From assembly GCA_026418175.1 (NCBI GenBank), contig JAOABX010000004.1, positions 93,760 to 157,759 of the forward strand: DNA of 64,000 nt, read 5' to 3'. Positions within the stretch are counted from its first letter, which is position 1. Each line of letters starts with the position of its first letter. Under the pieces are notes generated by a model that searched no databases, was not told the origin of the DNA, and was given only the letters and a program-made list of their open reading frames with translations. Made by a program: the position numbers and the translations under genes. This document shows, piece after piece, positions 43,205-52,942 of the stretch. This stretch comes from Flavobacteriales bacterium. Its GTDB lineage: Bacteria > Bacteroidota > Bacteroidia > CAIKAF01.

Positions 43205-43843
43205 TTATTTTTTTAATTGATAATTACACCATGCGGCTAATCCACATGTAGCACATTGAGGGTTTCTGGCTGTACATACATATCTTCCATGTAAAATAAG
43301 CCAATGATGTGCTTTATGAATTTCATGTTGAGGGATATGTTTGACTAATTCTTTTTCTACTTTTAGAGGAGTATTGGCTGTTTGGGGGACTAATCCAATT
43401 CTTCGCGAAACCCTATACACATGGGTATCAACGGCCATGGTTGGCTTTTGATAAATTACACTGGCTATAACGTTGGCTGTTTTTCGACCTACTCCGGGAA
43501 GTTGGATTAGCTCTTCTACTTTTTCGGGCACAGTACCTCCAAATTCATGAACAAGTTTTTGAGCCATGCCCACCAAATGCTTAGCTTTATTATTAGGGTA
43601 GCTAATGCTTTTAATATATGTAAATACTTCATCCGGCGAAGCGGCTGCTAATGAAGTTGGATCCGGAAAGCGTTGAAAGAAGGCTGGTGTAGTAAGATTT
43701 ACCCGTTTATCGGTACATTGGGCAGATAATATAACTGCTACTAATAATTCATATGGATTGGAATACAAAAGCTCTGTTTCGGCTACCGGCATGTTATTTC
43801 TGAACCAATTTAACACATATTCAAATCGTTCGTTACGCTTCAT
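43205..43843 (-). CDS. nth: Endonuclease III
   Basis: A base-excision repair glycosylase/AP lyase for oxidised pyrimidines. From ATG 43843 (MKRNERFEYVLNWFRNNMP) it has 212 residues, the usual size. The helix-hairpin-helix with catalytic Lys is LPGVGRKTANVIASVIYQKP, the catalytic Asp is in MAVDTHVYRVSRRIGLV, and the [4Fe-4S] cysteines are in CTARNPQCATCGLAAWC. A longer frame to 43888 adds a hydrophobic stretch not found in the family. Confidence 0.96.
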   Translation of the reverse strand: MKRNERFEYVLNWFRNNMPVAETELLYSNPYELLVAVILSAQCTDKRVNLTTPAFFQRFPDPTSLAAASPDEVFTYIKSISYPNNKAKHLVGMAQKLVHEFGGTVPEKVEELIQLPGVGRKTANVIASVIYQKPTMAVDTHVYRVSRRIGLVPQTANTPLKVEKELVKHIPQHEIHKAHHWLILHGRYVCTARNPQCATCGLAAWCNYQLKK

Positions 43844-43961
43844 GCTACAAAAGTACAAAATATAGTACCTGTAAAATACCCTAAACACGGGATTGTTTGC
43901 TCATCAAGACGAAAGTAATATTGTGATTTATTTTAAAACTGTTACCCAAAATAATTTCTCT

Positions 43962-46127
43962 ATGTATAAATATGTAGTTTTTACATCGCTTCATTTAGTT
44001 TTTCATGTAATATGGGCACAAACACCTACTGACACAGTTATTACTAAAAAAGAAATACCAGCTTATACAATAATCGGTGAAAGTGAAGGACTACTGAATC
44101 ATCTTCCGGGTTCTGTAAAATTTATATCCCAACAAGAAATTCAACGTTTGCTACCTTTAAATGGAAACGAAGTATTTAGAAGAATACCTGGAGTACATGT
44201 AACGGATGAAGAGGGAATGGGGATGCGGCTAAATTTGGGTATTCGCGGGTTAGACCCAGATCGAAGCAGGGCTGTATTGGTTATGGAAGATGGAATACCG
44301 GTTTCCATTAATCCTTATGGTGAAAATGAGTTGTATTACACTCCGGTAATTGATCGCATGGAAGGTGTGGAAGTACTCAAAGGAAGCGGGCAAATTTTAT
44401 ACGGACCTCAAACCATTGGTGGTATTGTAAATTATATTACGGCAGAACCAAGCTTAAAACCTTCGTTACGCTTTCGTTTCATGGGAGGGCAGGGCTTGTT
44501 TATGAATGGTTTTGTAAATTATTCTACTACATTCAAAAATGCTGGAATTAGTATTAGTTATTTGCGAAAACAGGCTGAAGTAGTAGGGCCTACTTGGTTT
44601 CTAATCAATGATGTAACTACCAAGTTTGTATTAAAATTGAGTGAAAAGTCAAAATTGACATCCAAATTTTCTTATTATGATGAATATTCAAATTCAACCT
44701 ACGTGGGGTTAACCCAAACCATGTATGATTCCGGAGGGCAAGATTTTGTTCAGTTAGCTCCAGATGACAGGCTTTATGTGCAACGAATACTTGGAAGTTT
44801 GCAACATGAATATTCCTTTAATAAAAAATACAAGCTAACCTCAACTGTATTTGGTTACACAACCACTCGAAATTGGCAACGCCAGGATTTTTCATTGAGT
44901 AAACCATTGGGGGAGTATGATCAGGTGTGGGGAGATACTACAATTACCAATGGGGCTTTATATATGCTGAATACAAATGCACATCGTGACCGGAGGTTTT
45001 TAGTTGCTGGAATTGAAAACCGGTTGTCCATGAATCATGCTATAGGAAAGAAGATGAGCAATAAACTGGAGGCTGGAGTTCGAATGATTTTTGAAAAGGC
45101 AGATGAAGAGTTATTGCGTGGTAATAAACCGGATGCACATTCAGGAAACATGCAAAATGATGAAGTGCGTAGAGGGTATGGTTTAGCGATATATGCACAA
45201 GATAAATTATATTTAAATTCTAACTTTCATATAACAGCAGGTGTTCGAGGAGAATTTTATTGGTTTGAACGGCATATAATTCGCTCGAATTACGTAGATA
45301 CAAGCCTTTTTAACAACAGTTTTGTTGGGCAAATTATTCCGGGTATTGGATTGAGTTACACATTGAAAAATATAGTCAATATATTTGGAGGAATTCATCG
45401 GGGATTTGCACCACCGCGTATAAAAGATGCTATATCCAATTCAGGTATTGTGTACAATTTAGAGGCTGAACAAAGCTGGAATTTTGAACTGGGTACACGC
45501 ATTTCAGTAAATAAATTACTTAGTGCAGAACTAACGACATTTTATATGGATTTTTCAAATCAGGTGATTCCTGTGAGCCAGTCATCTGGTGGAACGGGTT
45601 CAGGATTTGTAAATGGTGGAGCTACCCGGCATGTTGGTTGCGAAGCAGGATTTACTTTTAATCTGGCTCCACTTGTAAAACTTGATAAATATACCCTGAT
45701 GGTAGATGCCGCAGTAACTTTTTTAGATGCCCGATTTAATTCAGACCGATATATAATTGGTAATGGTGATACTACCAATGTTCGTGGAAAAATGTTGCCG
45801 TATGCCCCACCTATCACTCTAACCTCGGCTTTTACCTTTGAAGCGCCATTTGGATTGGGTTTGCGCCTTACGGGAAATTATATTGGAAAACAATTTACTG
45901 ACCCATTAAATACTGTAGCTCCCTCTGCTGATGGTAGGATTGGTGAACTTAGAGGATATTTTTTGCTGGATGGCTCTATGTATTGGAAAGTTCCGAAAAT
46001 ATTTACAACGTTTCGATTGAGCTTTAAAAATATAACGAATGAACGATACATTGCATCCCGCCGCCCACAAGGTATCAAAGTGGGCCTGCCGATGTTTATT
46101 ACAGGAGGTTTTGAATTCGCTTTTTAA
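43962..46127 (+). CDS. TonB-dependent outer-membrane receptor, FecA/iron-siderophore type
   Basis: A 721-residue receptor: signal peptide (MYKYVVFTSLHLVFHVIWAQ), plug domain (about 40-160; NEVFRRIPGVHVTDEEGMGM, RAVLVMEDGIPVSINPYGEN, VEVLKGSGQILYGPQTIGGI) and a 22-strand-type barrel ending in a terminal aromatic (GGFEFAF). It imports a ligand with energy from TonB; iron citrate or another siderophore is the family expectation. It has no carboxypeptidase-type extension, unlike SusC proteins. I choose ATG 43962; a frame from 43893 would bury the signal peptide, and a -7-like TAATATTG (43916-43923) lies inside that extension. Confidence 0.9.
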   Translation: MYKYVVFTSLHLVFHVIWAQTPTDTVITKKEIPAYTIIGESEGLLNHLPGSVKFISQQEIQRLLPLNGNEVFRRIPGVHVTDEEGMGMRLNLGIRGLDPDRSRAVLVMEDGIPVSINPYGENELYYTPVIDRMEGVEVLKGSGQILYGPQTIGGIVNYITAEPSLKPSLRFRFMGGQGLFMNGFVNYSTTFKNAGISISYLRKQAEVVGPTWFLINDVTTKFVLKLSEKSKLTSKFSYYDEYSNSTYVGLTQTMYDSGGQDFVQLAPDDRLYVQRILGSLQHEYSFNKKYKLTSTVFGYTTTRNWQRQDFSLSKPLGEYDQVWGDTTITNGALYMLNTNAHRDRRFLVAGIENRLSMNHAIGKKMSNKLEAGVRMIFEKADEELLRGNKPDAHSGNMQNDEVRRGYGLAIYAQDKLYLNSNFHITAGVRGEFYWFERHIIRSNYVDTSLFNNSFVGQIIPGIGLSYTLKNIVNIFGGIHRGFAPPRIKDAISNSGIVYNLEAEQSWNFELGTRISVNKLLSAELTTFYMDFSNQVIPVSQSSGGTGSGFVNGGATRHVGCEAGFTFNLAPLVKLDKYTLMVDAAVTFLDARFNSDRYIIGNGDTTNVRGKMLPYAPPITLTSAFTFEAPFGLGLRLTGNYIGKQFTDPLNTVAPSADGRIGELRGYFLLDGSMYWKVPKIFTTFRLSFKNITNERYIASRRPQGIKVGLPMFITGGFEFAF

Positions 46128-46142
46128 TTGCTGTCAATAAAA

Positions 46143-46179
46143 AAAACAACTGATAACTTTAAAAGTTATCAGTTGTTTT
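46143..46179. terminator. Bidirectional terminator between convergent genes
   Basis: AAAACAACTGATAACTTT (46143-46160) and its exact reverse complement (46162-46179) form a long AT-rich stem, with A-runs before and T-runs after. Confidence 0.88.
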
Positions 46180-46195
46180 AAATATAGTCTATTGT

Positions 46196-47809
46196 TTATT
46201 TTTTGATGATATGCCCTTCAATGGTATGATTGCTTGTTTTGATTTTAAGAATATAAATACCTGCAGTAAGATCTTCTATGGATTGAGTGAATAAATTGTC
46301 GCCTGCAACAAGCTGTACTTTAGATGATTTAATCAATTTTCCATGTAAATCATAATACTCTAATTGAACATTTTTTTCAGCCGTTAAACTGTATAGTACG
46401 AATGTTAATTGATTATCCGCTGGATTAGGATAAAGATTTTTTAGTGCAAACTCTCCGAATGGCAACGCTTGTGGAGGGATGGAAGTTTGAGAATTTGTCC
46501 ATACTTCTTCCCGAGCAATGATTAAAGTAGCATCGGCATTGAACTTAAATGTATTACCTGTAACATCAGGTTGAAATACATTATTCCCCCCATCCGGATG
46601 CTGTATGTTTACGATCATGAATTTACCATCAGGCGTGAAAAAAATTCCAGTTGGTTCACTACCGGCGGGTGTACGGGCAAATAAATGAACTTTTGGATTA
46701 GAAGGAGTATGGGTGGATTCAATCATCCAGATATAATTTCCATTGGCACCGCCGCCATCCTGGCAAACCCAAAGATTTCCCTGATTGTCAAAAGCTAAAT
46801 TATCCGGATTTCCAAAAGTAACATTTCTCGGACCTTCTGGTGTATTTACTGTGTAGTTTCCACCATAAACCCATGTTTCAAACTCAGATACGGTACTGCC
46901 ATCATCTTTAAACCTAAAAATGCGTCCTTGTGTGGTAGATACAAAATATATTTTACCATCTGGCCCAATTTCTATGTCTTCAATTCTGTTGAACAAAGTA
47001 GCTCCGGCAAAATCAGCGTTACCTATCGTATTATTGCGCTCAGATTTGGTGGTATTGGGTATTGATATCCAGTTTCCTGTAGAACCATCAACAGATAGAG
47101 CATATAATTGTCCGTTGGATAAATTAGCTTTTTGATTTGCAATAAATTTGAAAAGAATTCCAGTGGACGAATTATCCTCGCCTTCATACACAGTGATGCT
47201 ATCTGGTAAGAAAGCTACATTTTCATGTTTCATTCGGCCCATGGCCCAAAGTTTATCAGGGTTGTTATCACCATCTATATCACGAACCGATTTTGTTATT
47301 GGATCAATTTCAATATTCCATCCGTAGTCTTGATATCCATCAAAATTTAGGTCTAAACCTAAATCATTTTCTTCACAGGTTACCATGGTGCCCCAAGGTG
47401 TAATATTCCCTCCACAATTAGTTACTGTTCCACCACCTACACCAGAAAAACTCACGTTGGTACCTGAAGTAATAGTCCATCGGGAGGAAGCCGTATCATA
47501 AACTATATCTAGAATCATAACACCCCCCGGTAGAAATTCAGAATTAATGCATAAAATTCCTTGTCTGGAGCTATTATTAATGGGTAAGTACCCTGCAAAA
47601 TCGAGCATGGTAGGCACATTGCCTGAACCGTTTGGAATGGCAGTACCTGATTGGGCTAATACTTGAAATTTATGGGTTTCTGGTAGATGGAAACTTGCAT
47701 CTTGGGGAGCAGGAACTACCGAAATAAAGTTACCTATTTCTTGAGCATTAGAATGAAGTGAAAAATAAGAAAACCCGATAAATAATACAAAGCAGATGTT
47801 TTTAAGCAT
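46196..47809 (-). CDS. PhoX-like (DUF839) secreted protein with T9SS type A sorting domain
   Basis: A 537-residue exported protein. After the signal peptide (about 1-22) comes a PhoX/DUF839-like body (about 25-440). Motifs include TVTNCGGNITPWGTMVTCEE, GRMKHENVAFLPDSITVYEG and GNPDNLAFDNQGNLWVCQDG. The known PhoX enzymes are Ca/Fe-dependent alkaline phosphatases. The last 85 residues (LKNLYPNPADNQLTFVLYSL, GIYILKIKTSNHTIEGH) are a T9SS type A sorting domain, so export is by T9SS rather than the usual Tat route (no twin-arginine motif in the leader). Phosphatase activity is inferred. Confidence 0.85.
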   Translation of the reverse strand: MLKNICFVLFIGFSYFSLHSNAQEIGNFISVVPAPQDASFHLPETHKFQVLAQSGTAIPNGSGNVPTMLDFAGYLPINNSSRQGILCINSEFLPGGVMILDIVYDTASSRWTITSGTNVSFSGVGGGTVTNCGGNITPWGTMVTCEENDLGLDLNFDGYQDYGWNIEIDPITKSVRDIDGDNNPDKLWAMGRMKHENVAFLPDSITVYEGEDNSSTGILFKFIANQKANLSNGQLYALSVDGSTGNWISIPNTTKSERNNTIGNADFAGATLFNRIEDIEIGPDGKIYFVSTTQGRIFRFKDDGSTVSEFETWVYGGNYTVNTPEGPRNVTFGNPDNLAFDNQGNLWVCQDGGGANGNYIWMIESTHTPSNPKVHLFARTPAGSEPTGIFFTPDGKFMIVNIQHPDGGNNVFQPDVTGNTFKFNADATLIIAREEVWTNSQTSIPPQALPFGEFALKNLYPNPADNQLTFVLYSLTAEKNVQLEYYDLHGKLIKSSKVQLVAGDNLFTQSIEDLTAGIYILKIKTSNHTIEGHIIKK

Positions 47810-47909
47810 ACATATTTATTTATGTTCTAAAATTAAATTATGCGTATTAATTTGTAATGTAGAGTATGTTAAATATTTGTTGTATAACCTTAGGTAACAA
47901 ACATTGAAA

Positions 47910-49313
47910 TTAATTAATATCTACTATTTGCCCTTGATCTGGTATCTCCACATGCTTGAATCCGGCTCTGCGTAAACGGGTTTTGAATTCTAATTGGGCT
48001 GCATGACTTCCATGTACCAAAAAAACCTGTTTGGTTTCATTGGGATTTTGGCACTTCAAATATTGTAGCATCTCTTGGTAATCGCCATGCCCACTATAAC
48101 TTCTAATGTATTCGATACGTGCTTTTACTACATGTTCTACACCAAATATTTTTACAATTTTTCTTCCTTCAATCAATTTTCCTCCTAAAGTAGAAGGTTC
48201 ACAATAACCTACAATGAGAATAGTATTGTTGGGATTTCCGATATGATTGGCTAAATGATGCCTGATTCTTCCGGCTTCCATCATTCCTGAAGCACTGATG
48301 ATAATACAGGGTTCTTTCTTGTTATTTAGTTTCTTACTTTCTTCAGCAGAATCAATAAAATACAATTTAGGGAAAGAAAATGGATCCGGATCTTTTTTTA
48401 AATATTCTTGCATCCGACTATTGAACAATTCCAGGTGATTTTTATAAATAAATGTACTTTTGGTAGAAAGAGGACTATCAATATATACATCAATGGGTGG
48501 AAGTTTTAGCTCATTGTATAAATAATCCAATGCAAAAATTACTTCCTGTGTTCTACCAACACTAAATGCAGGTATGATAAGTTTTCCTTTATTATCAATG
48601 CATGTTTCTTTTATTAGTTGTATCATATCCTGCGTAGTATATTCCTCCGGATCATGCAATTTATCACCATACGTTGATTCACAAATGATGTAGTCTGATT
48701 GTGGAAAAGCTTCTGGTTCCCGAAGCATGGAAGGTTTAGAACGGCCAATATCACTGGTGTAAGTTAGTTTTTTTATTTGATTACTTTCTTTTATTTCCAT
48801 ATATACAGCAGCACTTCCCAGCAAATGCCCATTTTCAAGAAATCTGAACGTAAAACCTTCTGTAATGGTAATGTCTTCCCGATAATTAACTTTTTCAAAA
48901 TATTTCAAACATTCATAAGCATCTTCTGCGGTATATATTGGTTGAATATCTTTTTTACCTTCCATTCTTCGACGCTTGTTGATGTGTTCAGCATCGCTTT
49001 CCTGGATGTACCCTGAATCAGGAAGCATAACGGCGCATAGGTCATATGTTGCTTGTGTGCAATAAATTTTTCCGCGAAAACCATCTTTAACGAGTTTAGG
49101 TAATAAGCCACTATGGTCAATATGTGCGTGACTCAATATTACGGCATCTATCATAAGAGGGTCAAACCCCCAGTGTCGATTCTGAGGTTCAGCCTCTTTT
49201 CTTCTTCCCTGAAACATTCCGCAATCAAGAAGGATATTTTTACCACTTTCCAATAATAAAAGGTGTTTACTGCCAGTTACTTGTTTAGCAGCACCATAAA
49301 ATCCAATTTTCAT
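47910..49313 (-). CDS. MBL-fold beta-CASP ribonuclease/RNA-processing protein
   Basis: A 467-residue metallo-beta-lactamase/beta-CASP protein of the CPSF73/YSH1-like group. The metal-binding motif HAHIDHSGLLPKLV, the early DCGMFQG, the beta-CASP motif ISASGMMEAGRIRHHLANHI and the C-terminal HGSHAAQLEF are in normal order. The family acts as RNA endo- or exonuclease; these Bacteroidota members are usually listed as RNA exonucleases of unknown target. It is divergent from the glutathione peroxidase gene, 75 bases apart. Confidence 0.9.
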   Translation of the reverse strand: MKIGFYGAAKQVTGSKHLLLLESGKNILLDCGMFQGRRKEAEPQNRHWGFDPLMIDAVILSHAHIDHSGLLPKLVKDGFRGKIYCTQATYDLCAVMLPDSGYIQESDAEHINKRRRMEGKKDIQPIYTAEDAYECLKYFEKVNYREDITITEGFTFRFLENGHLLGSAAVYMEIKESNQIKKLTYTSDIGRSKPSMLREPEAFPQSDYIICESTYGDKLHDPEEYTTQDMIQLIKETCIDNKGKLIIPAFSVGRTQEVIFALDYLYNELKLPPIDVYIDSPLSTKSTFIYKNHLELFNSRMQEYLKKDPDPFSFPKLYFIDSAEESKKLNNKKEPCIIISASGMMEAGRIRHHLANHIGNPNNTILIVGYCEPSTLGGKLIEGRKIVKIFGVEHVVKARIEYIRSYSGHGDYQEMLQYLKCQNPNETKQVFLVHGSHAAQLEFKTRLRRAGFKHVEIPDQGQIVDIN

Positions 49314-49388
49314 CTGTATTAAATTGCTTAAATTTTAAACCCAAATGTCGTAATATTGTTAGTTAAAGCATAGTTAATCAATATTTCC

Positions 49389-49979
49389 ATGAAAACATTA
49401 ACATCTATGGTAATTTTATCTGCATTTTTTTCAGCTTGCGGATTTGCACAAAAAAATCAACAAAAAAACTCATCAACTCAGGAAAAAGTAACCGGTATGA
49501 AAACATTACATGATTTTAAAGCCACTACAATTGATGGTGAAGTCTTTGATATGGCACAACTTAAAGGGAAAAAAGTAATGATAGTGAATGTAGCATCCAA
49601 ATGCGGATATACTCCGCAGTATAAACAATTGCAAGAATTGTATGATAATTACAAAGGTAAAGGTTTGGTAATTCTTGGTTTTCCTTGTAACCAGTTTATG
49701 GGGCAGGAACCAGGTTCAGAAGAAGAGATTAAGGCTTTCTGTGAAAAAAATTATGGTGTAACATTTCCTTTATTTTCAAAGATTGATGTAAAGGGTAAAG
49801 ACCAACATCCCATTTATCAGTGGTTAACTAATAAAACGTTGAATGGGGTTGAAGATTCTGAAGTTTCCTGGAATTTTAATAAATATTTAGTAGATGAGCA
49901 TGGTAAGTATGTGATGCATCTGAAAAGTGGCGCTGATCCATTTGATGAAAAAATAATTAATTGGCTGGAAGGAAAGTAG
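49389..49979 (+). CDS. Glutathione-peroxidase-family lipoprotein
   Basis: A 196-residue thiol peroxidase (BsaA/GPx group) with a leader ending FFSAC (Cys17), so probably lipid-anchored in the envelope. The catalytic Cys72 is in NVASKCGYTPQYKQLQELYD, followed by ILGFPCNQFMGQEPG and VSWNFNKYL (the Gln and Trp/Asn of the GPx tetrad). There is no selenocysteine. Bacterial members usually use thioredoxin-like donors. It is followed by a terminator shared with the convergent cyclophilin gene. Confidence 0.92.
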   Translation: MKTLTSMVILSAFFSACGFAQKNQQKNSSTQEKVTGMKTLHDFKATTIDGEVFDMAQLKGKKVMIVNVASKCGYTPQYKQLQELYDNYKGKGLVILGFPCNQFMGQEPGSEEEIKAFCEKNYGVTFPLFSKIDVKGKDQHPIYQWLTNKTLNGVEDSEVSWNFNKYLVDEHGKYVMHLKSGADPFDEKIINWLEGK

Positions 49980-50001
49980 TTTGAAATTATTCTGAGCAAA
50001 T

Positions 50002-50032
50002 AAAAAAAGCCCGTTTCATGCGGGCTTTTTTT
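50002..50032. terminator. Bidirectional terminator between gpx and cyclophilin genes
   Basis: AAAAAAAGCCCG (50002-50013) pairs with CGGGCTTTTTTT (50021-50032), loop of 7; A-run and T-run make it work on both strands. Confidence 0.93.
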
Positions 50033-50068
50033 ATTAAAACGAATTTAATAGGTCAATTGCACTTATTC

Positions 50069-50710
50069 TTACTTTTTCTTCTTATCATCATTACTCCCCA
50101 AATCAATACCGCTCATATCTTTAAATACTTTTTCGGCTTTGAATTTTTTGGCCTTACTACCCATACGAATAATTTTTATAGAGTTCATGGTATCTCCTTG
50201 TTCAATTGCATCTACTACATTTTGTCCTTCAACTACTTTACCAAACACAGAATGCTTGTTATCCAGCCATGGGGTAGCTTTATGGGTAATAAAGAACTGG
50301 CTTCCGTTAGTATTCGGACCGGCGTTTGCCATAGATAAAATACCAGGACCGTTATGTTTTAAATCAGGGTCAAACTCATCTTTAAATGCGTAACCAGGGC
50401 CACCTGTACCGTTTCCGGAAGGATCGCCTCCCTGTATCATAAAATCTTTAATCACACGATGAAACTTTAATCCATCATAATAAGGCGTACCTAATGGCTT
50501 TGCTTTGTTTGGAATTTTTCCTTCAGCTAAACCTACAAAATTGGCAACTGTCATGGGAACTTTTTCGTAATGCAAACGAATGAGAATATCGCCTTTGGAG
50601 GTGCTTATTTTAGCATATAATCCATCAGCAAGTTTTGCTTTTTTTTCTTTCTGCGCTTGTAGTGTACCTGCTATGAGCACACACATCATAAACCAAGTAA
50701 TTTTTTTCAT
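50069..50710 (-). CDS. Cyclophilin-type peptidyl-prolyl cis-trans isomerase, exported
   Basis: A 213-residue protein with a signal peptide ([20 protein letters not shown]) and a cyclophilin domain (about 30-185): [20 protein letters not shown], then [26 protein letters not shown], and [15 protein letters not shown]. Catalytic Arg and Phe/Gln positions are kept. A lysine-rich tail (DDKKKK) ends the protein. It should assist folding of proline-containing proteins in the periplasm. Confidence 0.94.
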   Translation of the reverse strand: MKKITWFMMCVLIAGTLQAQKEKKAKLADGLYAKISTSKGDILIRLHYEKVPMTVANFVGLAEGKIPNKAKPLGTPYYDGLKFHRVIKDFMIQGGDPSGNGTGGPGYAFKDEFDPDLKHNGPGILSMANAGPNTNGSQFFITHKATPWLDNKHSVFGKVVEGQNVVDAIEQGDTMNSIKIIRMGSKAKKFKAEKVFKDMSGIDLGSNDDKKKK

Positions 50711-50829
50711 ACGTGTTTTTTTGAAAATTCAAAGCGAATGTAAAAAAACTATAACCATTTAGCCAGAAAGCAAGTGAATTTCTTAACGGCCTATGGCGAA
50801 AAAATTTGTAGGTTTGTGGATCTTGCAGA

Positions 50830-52935
50830 ATGAGAGGTATGGAAACCATGACACAAAAATTATATAAAAATAGATATACTATTCCTTCGGATGAGGTACT
50901 CCTTAAAGCCTGGCGTTTAATGTGTACCGCCGAAAGTATGGCCGTTGTATATGAGAAAAATAGTGCAGTTACATCCAAATATGTTCATGCAACCAGTCGA
51001 GGACATGAGGCTATTCAATTAGCAACTTCTATGCAATTGCTTCCTCAAGATTATGTAGCTCCATATTATCGGGATGATTCGATTTTACTTGGTATTGGAA
51101 TGACACCATTTGATTGTATGTTGCAGTTGCTGGCTAAACGAAATGATCCTTTTTCGGGAGGAAGAACTTATTATAGTCATCCATCGCTTCGCGATACAGA
51201 TAAACCCAAAATTCCTCATCAATCATCAGCAACAGGTATGCAAGCCATACCAACCACCGGTGTAGCCATGGGAATTCAATACTTAGAAAAACGAGGGATG
51301 TTGCCCGATTACGGAAATAATTTACCCATTGCTGTATGCTCACTAGGCGATGCCAGTATTACAGAAGGTGAAGTGGCTGAAGCATTTCAGATGGCAGTAT
51401 TGAAAAAACTTCCCATATTATATTTAGTACAGGATAATGAATGGGATATTTCAGCTCATGCTGAAGAAATACGTGCCATGGATGCAACATGGTATGCCCG
51501 TGGTTTTAAAGGATTGGAAGTTAGAACGATTAATGGTGCAGACTTTATTGAATGCTATGCTACTTTGGAGGAAGTAATAAGCACTATTCGCAAGGAGCGT
51601 CGTCCATTTTTGGTACATGCCAAAGTTCCGTTGTTAAATCATCATACATCCGGTGTGCGTAAAGAATGGTATCGGCATGACCTCGAAGTACAACAACTTC
51701 GAGATCCAATTCCTGCTTATCGCAGGGTTTTGGAAGAATTAGGGTTTTCTTCCGACGAATTAAGCCGGATTCGGGATGAAGCCATGCAACAAGTTGAAGC
51801 TGATTATCTTCGGGCTTTGCAAGAAGAAGATCCACGTCCTGAAGATTTATTTACGCATGTATTTGCACCTACTCCTATTACCGAAGAAAAAGGAAATCGT
51901 ACTCCAGCCGGTAAGCAGCCTACGGTGATGGTAGATAGTGCATTGTTTGCTATTCGTGAACTAATGGAAAAACATCCGGAGTGCCTTTTTTATGGGCAGG
52001 ATGTGGGCAGACGGCTGGGAGGTGTGTTTAGAGAAGCCGCTACATTAGCTGCACAATTTGGCGATGATCGTGTATTCAATACACCCATTCAAGAAGCTTT
52101 TATTATAGGCAGTACTGTAGGGATGAGTGCTGTTGGCTTAAAACCTATTGTTGAAGTTCAATTTGCAGATTATATATGGCCCGGGCTCAATCAATTATTT
52201 ACAGAAGTAAGCCGATCTAATTATTTATCTAATGGTAAATGGCCGGTGAGTATGATTTTACGGGTTCCCATTGGCGCATACGGTAGTGGTGGGCCTTATC
52301 ATTCATCGAGTGTAGAATCGGTAGTACTGAATATCCATGGGGTGAAAGTAGCCTATCCTAGTACCGGTGCTGATTTGAAAGGATTACTTAAATCAGCTTA
52401 TTACGACCCAAATCCGGTTGTGATTTTTGAGCATAAAGGATTATACTGGAGTAAAATAAAAGGAACCGAAGAGGCTAAAACCATTGAGCCTGACGAGGAT
52501 TATGTAATTCCATTTGGTAAAGCGCGAATTGCTTTGGAAGCTGAAGAAAATAAAGTTAATGCAGGCCAAACCATAACTGTGATAACGTACGGTATGGGAG
52601 TATATTGGGCTAAAAATGCAGCGAAGAATTTTAATGGCAGGGTAGAGGTGATTGATTTAAGAACCCTGAATCCATGGGACGAAGAAACAGTTTTTACTTC
52701 AGTGAAAAAGCATGGGAAATGCATGGTTATTACCGAAGAAGTTTTAAGAAACTCATTTGCAGAAGCATTGGCCGGAAGAATACAACGTGAATGTTTTGAA
52801 TACCTTGACGCTCCGGTAGAATTGGTAGGTTCTGAAAAACTTCCGGCCATTCCGCTAAATTCTACGTTGGAACAAACCATGCTTCCAAATGCAGAAAAAG
52901 TGGCAGCACGTATGGCGTGGTTGCTCAATTATTAA
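50830..52935 (+). CDS. 2-oxoacid dehydrogenase E1, alpha/beta fusion (branched-chain type)
   Basis: A 701-residue fusion of E1 alpha (about 15-345) and E1 beta (about 360-701), thiamine-diphosphate dependent. In the alpha part the ThDP/Mg motif is CSLGDASITEGEVAEAFQMA with VQDNEWDIS, and the phosphorylation-loop-like DATWYARGFKG is present. In the beta part GQDVGRRLGGVFREA, NTPIQEAFIIGSTVG, EVQFADYIWPGLNQL, SSSVESVV and TYGMGVYWA are visible. Such fusions are common in Bacteroidota. The product should feed the E2 at 4957. ATG 50839 (METMTQKLYK) is an alternative start. Confidence 0.93.
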   Translation: MRGMETMTQKLYKNRYTIPSDEVLLKAWRLMCTAESMAVVYEKNSAVTSKYVHATSRGHEAIQLATSMQLLPQDYVAPYYRDDSILLGIGMTPFDCMLQLLAKRNDPFSGGRTYYSHPSLRDTDKPKIPHQSSATGMQAIPTTGVAMGIQYLEKRGMLPDYGNNLPIAVCSLGDASITEGEVAEAFQMAVLKKLPILYLVQDNEWDISAHAEEIRAMDATWYARGFKGLEVRTINGADFIECYATLEEVISTIRKERRPFLVHAKVPLLNHHTSGVRKEWYRHDLEVQQLRDPIPAYRRVLEELGFSSDELSRIRDEAMQQVEADYLRALQEEDPRPEDLFTHVFAPTPITEEKGNRTPAGKQPTVMVDSALFAIRELMEKHPECLFYGQDVGRRLGGVFREAATLAAQFGDDRVFNTPIQEAFIIGSTVGMSAVGLKPIVEVQFADYIWPGLNQLFTEVSRSNYLSNGKWPVSMILRVPIGAYGSGGPYHSSSVESVVLNIHGVKVAYPSTGADLKGLLKSAYYDPNPVVIFEHKGLYWSKIKGTEEAKTIEPDEDYVIPFGKARIALEAEENKVNAGQTITVITYGMGVYWAKNAAKNFNGRVEVIDLRTLNPWDEETVFTSVKKHGKCMVITEEVLRNSFAEALAGRIQRECFEYLDAPVELVGSEKLPAIPLNSTLEQTMLPNAEKVAARMAWLLNY

Positions 52936-52942
52936 TGTAAAA

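Noticed and set aside
43893..43961. Upstream extension of the TonB receptor frame
   Set aside because: It precedes the signal peptide and contains promoter-like sequence; ATG 43962 gives a normal exported receptor.
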